Below, piece after piece: positions 61,275 through 64,000 of a DNA stretch of 64,000 nucleotides. Position 1 is the stretch's first letter, and each line of letters starts with the position of its first letter. A program made the position numbers and the translations under genes. The notes beneath the pieces were generated by a model, which was not told the DNA's origin, did no database searches, and worked only from the letters and a program-made list of their open reading frames with translations. The DNA is from Mycolicibacterium sp. TY81 (GTDB taxonomy: Bacteria; Actinomycetota; Actinomycetes; Mycobacteriales; Mycobacteriaceae), in contig NZ_AP023362.1 in NCBI RefSeq assembly GCF_018326285.1, positions 124,001 through 188,000 of the forward strand. Reading direction: 5' to 3'.

Positions 61275-62669
61275 ATGCGCATCGCCCGGCACATCAGTGA
61301 GCTCATCGGCAATACGCCTCTGGTCCAACTGAACTCGGTTGTTCCAGCGGGTTCGGGGGTGGTGGCCGCCAAGATCGAGTACCTCAACCCCGGCGGCAGC
61401 GCCAAGGACCGCATCGCGGTCAAGATGATCGACGCCGCCGAAGAGGCCGGTCTGCTCAAGCCGGGCGGGACCATCGTCGAACCCACGTCCGGTAACACCG
61501 GCGTCGGGCTCGCCATCGTCGCGCAGCAGCGCGGCTACAAGTGCATCTTCGTCTGCCCCGACAAGGTCAGCGAGGACAAGCAGAACGTGTTGCGCGCGTA
61601 TGGCGCCGACGTCGTCGTCTGCCCGACGGCCGTGGCCCCCGACCATCCGGACAGCTACTACAGCGTTTCCAACCGACTGGTCACCGAGATCGACGGCGCC
61701 TGGAAGCCGGACCAGTACTCCAACCCGAACGGCCCGGCCAGCCACTACGAGACCACCGGCCCGGAGATCTGGGCCGACACCGACGGCAAGATCACGCATT
61801 TCGTGGCGGGCGTCGGCACCGGCGGCACGATCACCGGCACCGGCCGCTACCTCAAGGAGGTCTCGGGCGGCCGGGTCAAGGTCGTCGGCGTCGACCCGGA
61901 GGGCTCGGTGTACTCCGGCGGCACCGGCCGGCCGTACCTGGTCGAAGGCGTCGGTGAGGACTTCTGGCCGTCGGCCTACGACCCCAGCGTCCCCGACGAG
62001 ATCATCGCCGTGTCCGACGCCGATTCGTTCGAGATGACCCGGCGCCTGGCGCGCGAAGAAGCCCTGCTGGTCGGCGGCTCGTGCGGCATGGCCGCGGTCG
62101 CGGCGATCAAGGTCGCCGAGCGCGAAGGGCCCGACGCCGTCGTCGTCGTGCTGCTGCCCGACGGCGGAAGAGGTTATCTGTCAAAGGTTTTCAACGACGA
62201 GTGGATGTCGTCGTACGGCTTCCTGCGCACCCGCCTGGACGGCACGCCGGAGGAACACACCGTCGGCGACGTACTGCGCGGCAAGTCCGGCGCGCTGCCG
62301 GACCTGGTGCACACGCACCCGTCGGAGACGGTGCGCGACGCCATCAACATCCTGCGCGAGTACGGCGTCTCGCAGATGCCGGTCGTCGGGGCCGAGCCGC
62401 CGGTGATGGCCGGCGAGGTCGCGGGCAGCGTGTCCGAACGTGAGCTGCTCTCAGCGGTTTTCGAGGGCCGGGCGAAACTGGCCGACGCGGTGGCGCAGCA
62501 CATGAGCCCGCCGCTGCCGCTCATCGGTGCCGGCGAGCTGGCCTCCGCGGCGGCCAAGGAACTGCGCGAGGTCGACGCCGTGATGGTCGTCGACGACGGC
62601 AAGCCCGTCGGCGTACTGACGCGGCACGATCTGCTGGGATTCCTGTCACAGGGCGGCTCGCGCAAATAG
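61275..62669 (+). CDS. cbs: cystathionine beta-synthase
   Basis: A 464-residue PLP enzyme condensing serine and homocysteine. NPGGSAKDRIAVKMI has the PLP Lys, EPTSGNTGVGLAIV the phosphate/substrate loop, and GVGTGGTITGTGRYL the glycine-rich phosphate cup. The C-terminal 130 residues form a CBS-domain pair (YGVSQMPVVG, DAVMVVDDGKPVGVLTRHD) that may bind an adenosine ligand for regulation. No heme N-terminus is present, as in other bacterial forms. Length and order match Rv1077. Confidence 0.93.
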   Translation: MRIARHISELIGNTPLVQLNSVVPAGSGVVAAKIEYLNPGGSAKDRIAVKMIDAAEEAGLLKPGGTIVEPTSGNTGVGLAIVAQQRGYKCIFVCPDKVSEDKQNVLRAYGADVVVCPTAVAPDHPDSYYSVSNRLVTEIDGAWKPDQYSNPNGPASHYETTGPEIWADTDGKITHFVAGVGTGGTITGTGRYLKEVSGGRVKVVGVDPEGSVYSGGTGRPYLVEGVGEDFWPSAYDPSVPDEIIAVSDADSFEMTRRLAREEALLVGGSCGMAAVAAIKVAEREGPDAVVVVLLPDGGRGYLSKVFNDEWMSSYGFLRTRLDGTPEEHTVGDVLRGKSGALPDLVHTHPSETVRDAINILREYGVSQMPVVGAEPPVMAGEVAGSVSERELLSAVFEGRAKLADAVAQHMSPPLPLIGAGELASAAAKELREVDAVMVVDDGKPVGVLTRHDLLGFLSQGGSRK

Positions 62670-62706
62670 CCGATTGCACCTAAGTGCCGTCCGTTGCCGG
62701 ATCGGC

Positions 62707-63771
62707 CTACTCGAGATTCATTTGTGCTGCCAGGTTTGCCGCTCCGGTCGCGTCTGTGCGGTCGTACCAATCCGCCGCTGCACTGAGACCGGCGGCCAAC
62801 CCATCGGCTCGCATGGTGATTGCTTGCGCTGAGTTCGCGCGGTCGATGCAGGCTTGCATGACTGCTTCACTTGTCGGCGCGCAAGCAGACCCGTGCGTGG
62901 TGAATACGTTGCGGCCTGTGTCAGCTGTGAGGGCGCCAGCTTGCTTCGACATGACGGCGACAACGTGCTGACTGTCTGAAAGCCGCCGCAGGGCATTCGG
63001 CTCGACAGTGAGTCGCTGAGCTGGATCGAGCGACGGTGTACCAGTTGTTGCATCAGCTTGGGCGTACGAAGTCGCGGCGGCCTTTACGGACGCGGCGTAG
63101 CGGGTCACTGCGGTGGTGAGGCGATGAAAGTCCGCGATGGGCAAGGGCATCGTGTACATCACGGTCTGAACTTGAAAGCCGTACGAGATGACGTCTCCGT
63201 GCGGCAGGGCGCCGAGAAGGATTGCGACTGGCACCGCGCCGTTCAGTGTGTGCGAAGCGCTCTCGATGCTCTTCCGCGTGGCGGCTACATGCAGCGCTTC
63301 GGCACCGAGCGCGGCAGCTACTGTGTCGTCCGCCTTCGCTAGTGCTTCGGCTTTATGTTTCTGGACTTCATTGGCATCTGAATAGGCGGTCGATGCGGAT
63401 CCGGTCCAACTATCCGGCGGTGATGCGGCGCCCATTTGCTCAGCTGTGGCTGCGAAGGCTTGTGCGCCGGACTTGAAATCAGCACCTGAATCCGGAACTC
63501 CGGCGCCGCATTGCTGGAGCATGTCTTTCAGTACAGCGAGCGCGGCCGCAAGGATGGGTGTGTTTCCGGAACCCGACGCGTTGGGCTTGTCGCCGAGTGC
63601 AGCAACTGCTGAAGATGCCACATTGAGTGACGGCGCGAGTATGCCTGCGAGATTGGTGGCTGATCCAAACGGGTCTTTCTTGAAGTTGCGTATGTTGTCG
63701 TAGATCCCAATGGGAATTACGTTCGCGGAGCCGACACTGCGCACGATGTCGGCGACGATCTGTCCGAGCAA
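62707..63771 (-). CDS. EspA/EspE-type ESX (type VII) secretion substrate-like protein
   Basis: A 354-residue protein. A WxG-type turn (PPDSWTGSASTAYSDANEVQ) lies between long helices near residue 120, and a C-terminal WYDRTD has the Y-x-x-x-D/E secretion motif of ESX substrates. The helical, Ala-rich body fits EspA/EspE-family proteins. It starts at TTG 63771 with no clear ribosome site, 27 bp from the end of a transposase gene, so its 5' end may have been altered by the insertion. No ESX core gene is in the window. Base composition is less G+C-rich than the flank. Confidence 0.55.
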   Translation of the reverse strand: MLGQIVADIVRSVGSANVIPIGIYDNIRNFKKDPFGSATNLAGILAPSLNVASSAVAALGDKPNASGSGNTPILAAALAVLKDMLQQCGAGVPDSGADFKSGAQAFAATAEQMGAASPPDSWTGSASTAYSDANEVQKHKAEALAKADDTVAAALGAEALHVAATRKSIESASHTLNGAVPVAILLGALPHGDVISYGFQVQTVMYTMPLPIADFHRLTTAVTRYAASVKAAATSYAQADATTGTPSLDPAQRLTVEPNALRRLSDSQHVVAVMSKQAGALTADTGRNVFTTHGSACAPTSEAVMQACIDRANSAQAITMRADGLAAGLSAAADWYDRTDATGAANLAAQMNLE

Positions 63772-63798
63772 TTGTCAATACCTGTGGATCGGGGTGTT

Positions 63799-64000
63799 TC
63801 AGGCGACCTCCGTTTCGGTGTGTTGATCGCCGTCTGACGGTGGTGTCGGTGGGGTGATGTCGGTGGGCCGTTCGAGCAGTTTGCCTTTGTGGAAGACCGC
63901 TCCGGCGCGGACGAGGGCGACCAGATGTGGGGCGTTGACGGCCCGCCAACGGGCTTGGGCGGCGTCGATCAGCTTGTAGGCCATGGCCAATCCAGCGGCC
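63799..64000 (-). CDS. transposase C-terminus (cut by window edge)
   Basis: The last 67 codons of a leftward gene: AAGLAMAYKLIDAAQARW, RAVNAPHLVALVRAGAVFHK, GKLLERPTD, then a polar tail with stop 63799. The WRAVNAPHLVALVRAG stretch is one I associate with mutator/IS256-type transposases of actinobacteria. It is unlike the three IS256 copies inside this window. The start lies outside. Confidence 0.5.
   Translation of the reverse strand, partial: AAGLAMAYKLIDAAQARWRAVNAPHLVALVRAGAVFHKGKLLERPTDITPPTPPSDGDQHTETEVA

Noticed and set aside
1..64000. CRISPR arrays, tRNA and rRNA genes
   Set aside because: No regularly spaced repeats, cloverleaf-like segments or rRNA-like stretches were seen on either strand by eye.

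Overview
The window is a high-GC chromosomal segment from a mycobacterium, most likely a rapidly growing environmental species (Mycolicibacterium type). From about 30.3 kb rightwards many genes match, in order and orientation, the M. tuberculosis stretch I recall as Rv1057-Rv1077: beta-propeller, fadD14, reductase, SRPBCC, two patatins, lpqV, cupin, rhodanese, Rv1069c-like hydrolase, echA8, echA9, Rv1072-like, fadA3, SGNH hydrolase, lipU, cbs. The PE_PGRS genes are absent, purT sits between the Rv1072-like gene and fadA3, and mobile DNA breaks the order at several points. Ortholog assignments are from memory of protein sequence and order, not from a search.

0-14.2 kb is ordinary chromosome with several signalling modules: a GAF-ANTAR protein; a minus-strand CheB / STAS-HATPase / CheR-PAS cluster without a chemoreceptor or flagellar genes; a lipoprotein divergent from a MalT-like LuxR regulator; a four-gene operon with three ATGA overlaps (unknown protein, Dyp-type peroxidase, unknown protein, BASS transporter); a DUF3060 membrane protein; and a CitA/DcuS-like histidine kinase with its response regulator.

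14.27-28.49 kb is a prophage-like island resembling the small M. tuberculosis elements phiRv1/phiRv2. It has a tyrosine integrase, a chain of overlapping small genes with a replication-like protein and zinc-ribbon peptides, an HK97-type capsid gene but no portal, terminase, protease or tail genes, an HNH endonuclease and a ParB-like HTH protein. It separates the two-component system from the C4-dicarboxylate transporter dctA, which were probably divergent neighbours. A 15-bp near-identical repeat marks both edges. One IS481 and two IS256-family elements inserted later. Each split an island gene, and removing the element with one target-site duplicate restores each reading frame. Without them the island is about 10.2 kb.

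28.5-42.7 kb holds dctA, the propeller gene, fadD14, a hydrolase/TetR pair, an Ltp1-like thiolase, an IS3-family element nested inside an IS110-family element, a reductase with a KstR-type operator, a second IS110-family element and a zinc alcohol dehydrogenase. 42.7-62.7 kb is the most conserved part. It includes a short cysteine-codon leader ORF before the cupin/rhodanese pair (likely cysteine-responsive attenuation) and a third IS256 copy that splits a 61-bp palindromic repeat. The window ends with a type VII-secretion EspA/EspE-like gene and the C-terminus of another transposase.

Every frameshift I found lies in a transposase gene at a G or C run. Sequence or assembly error in repeats is as likely as real decay.
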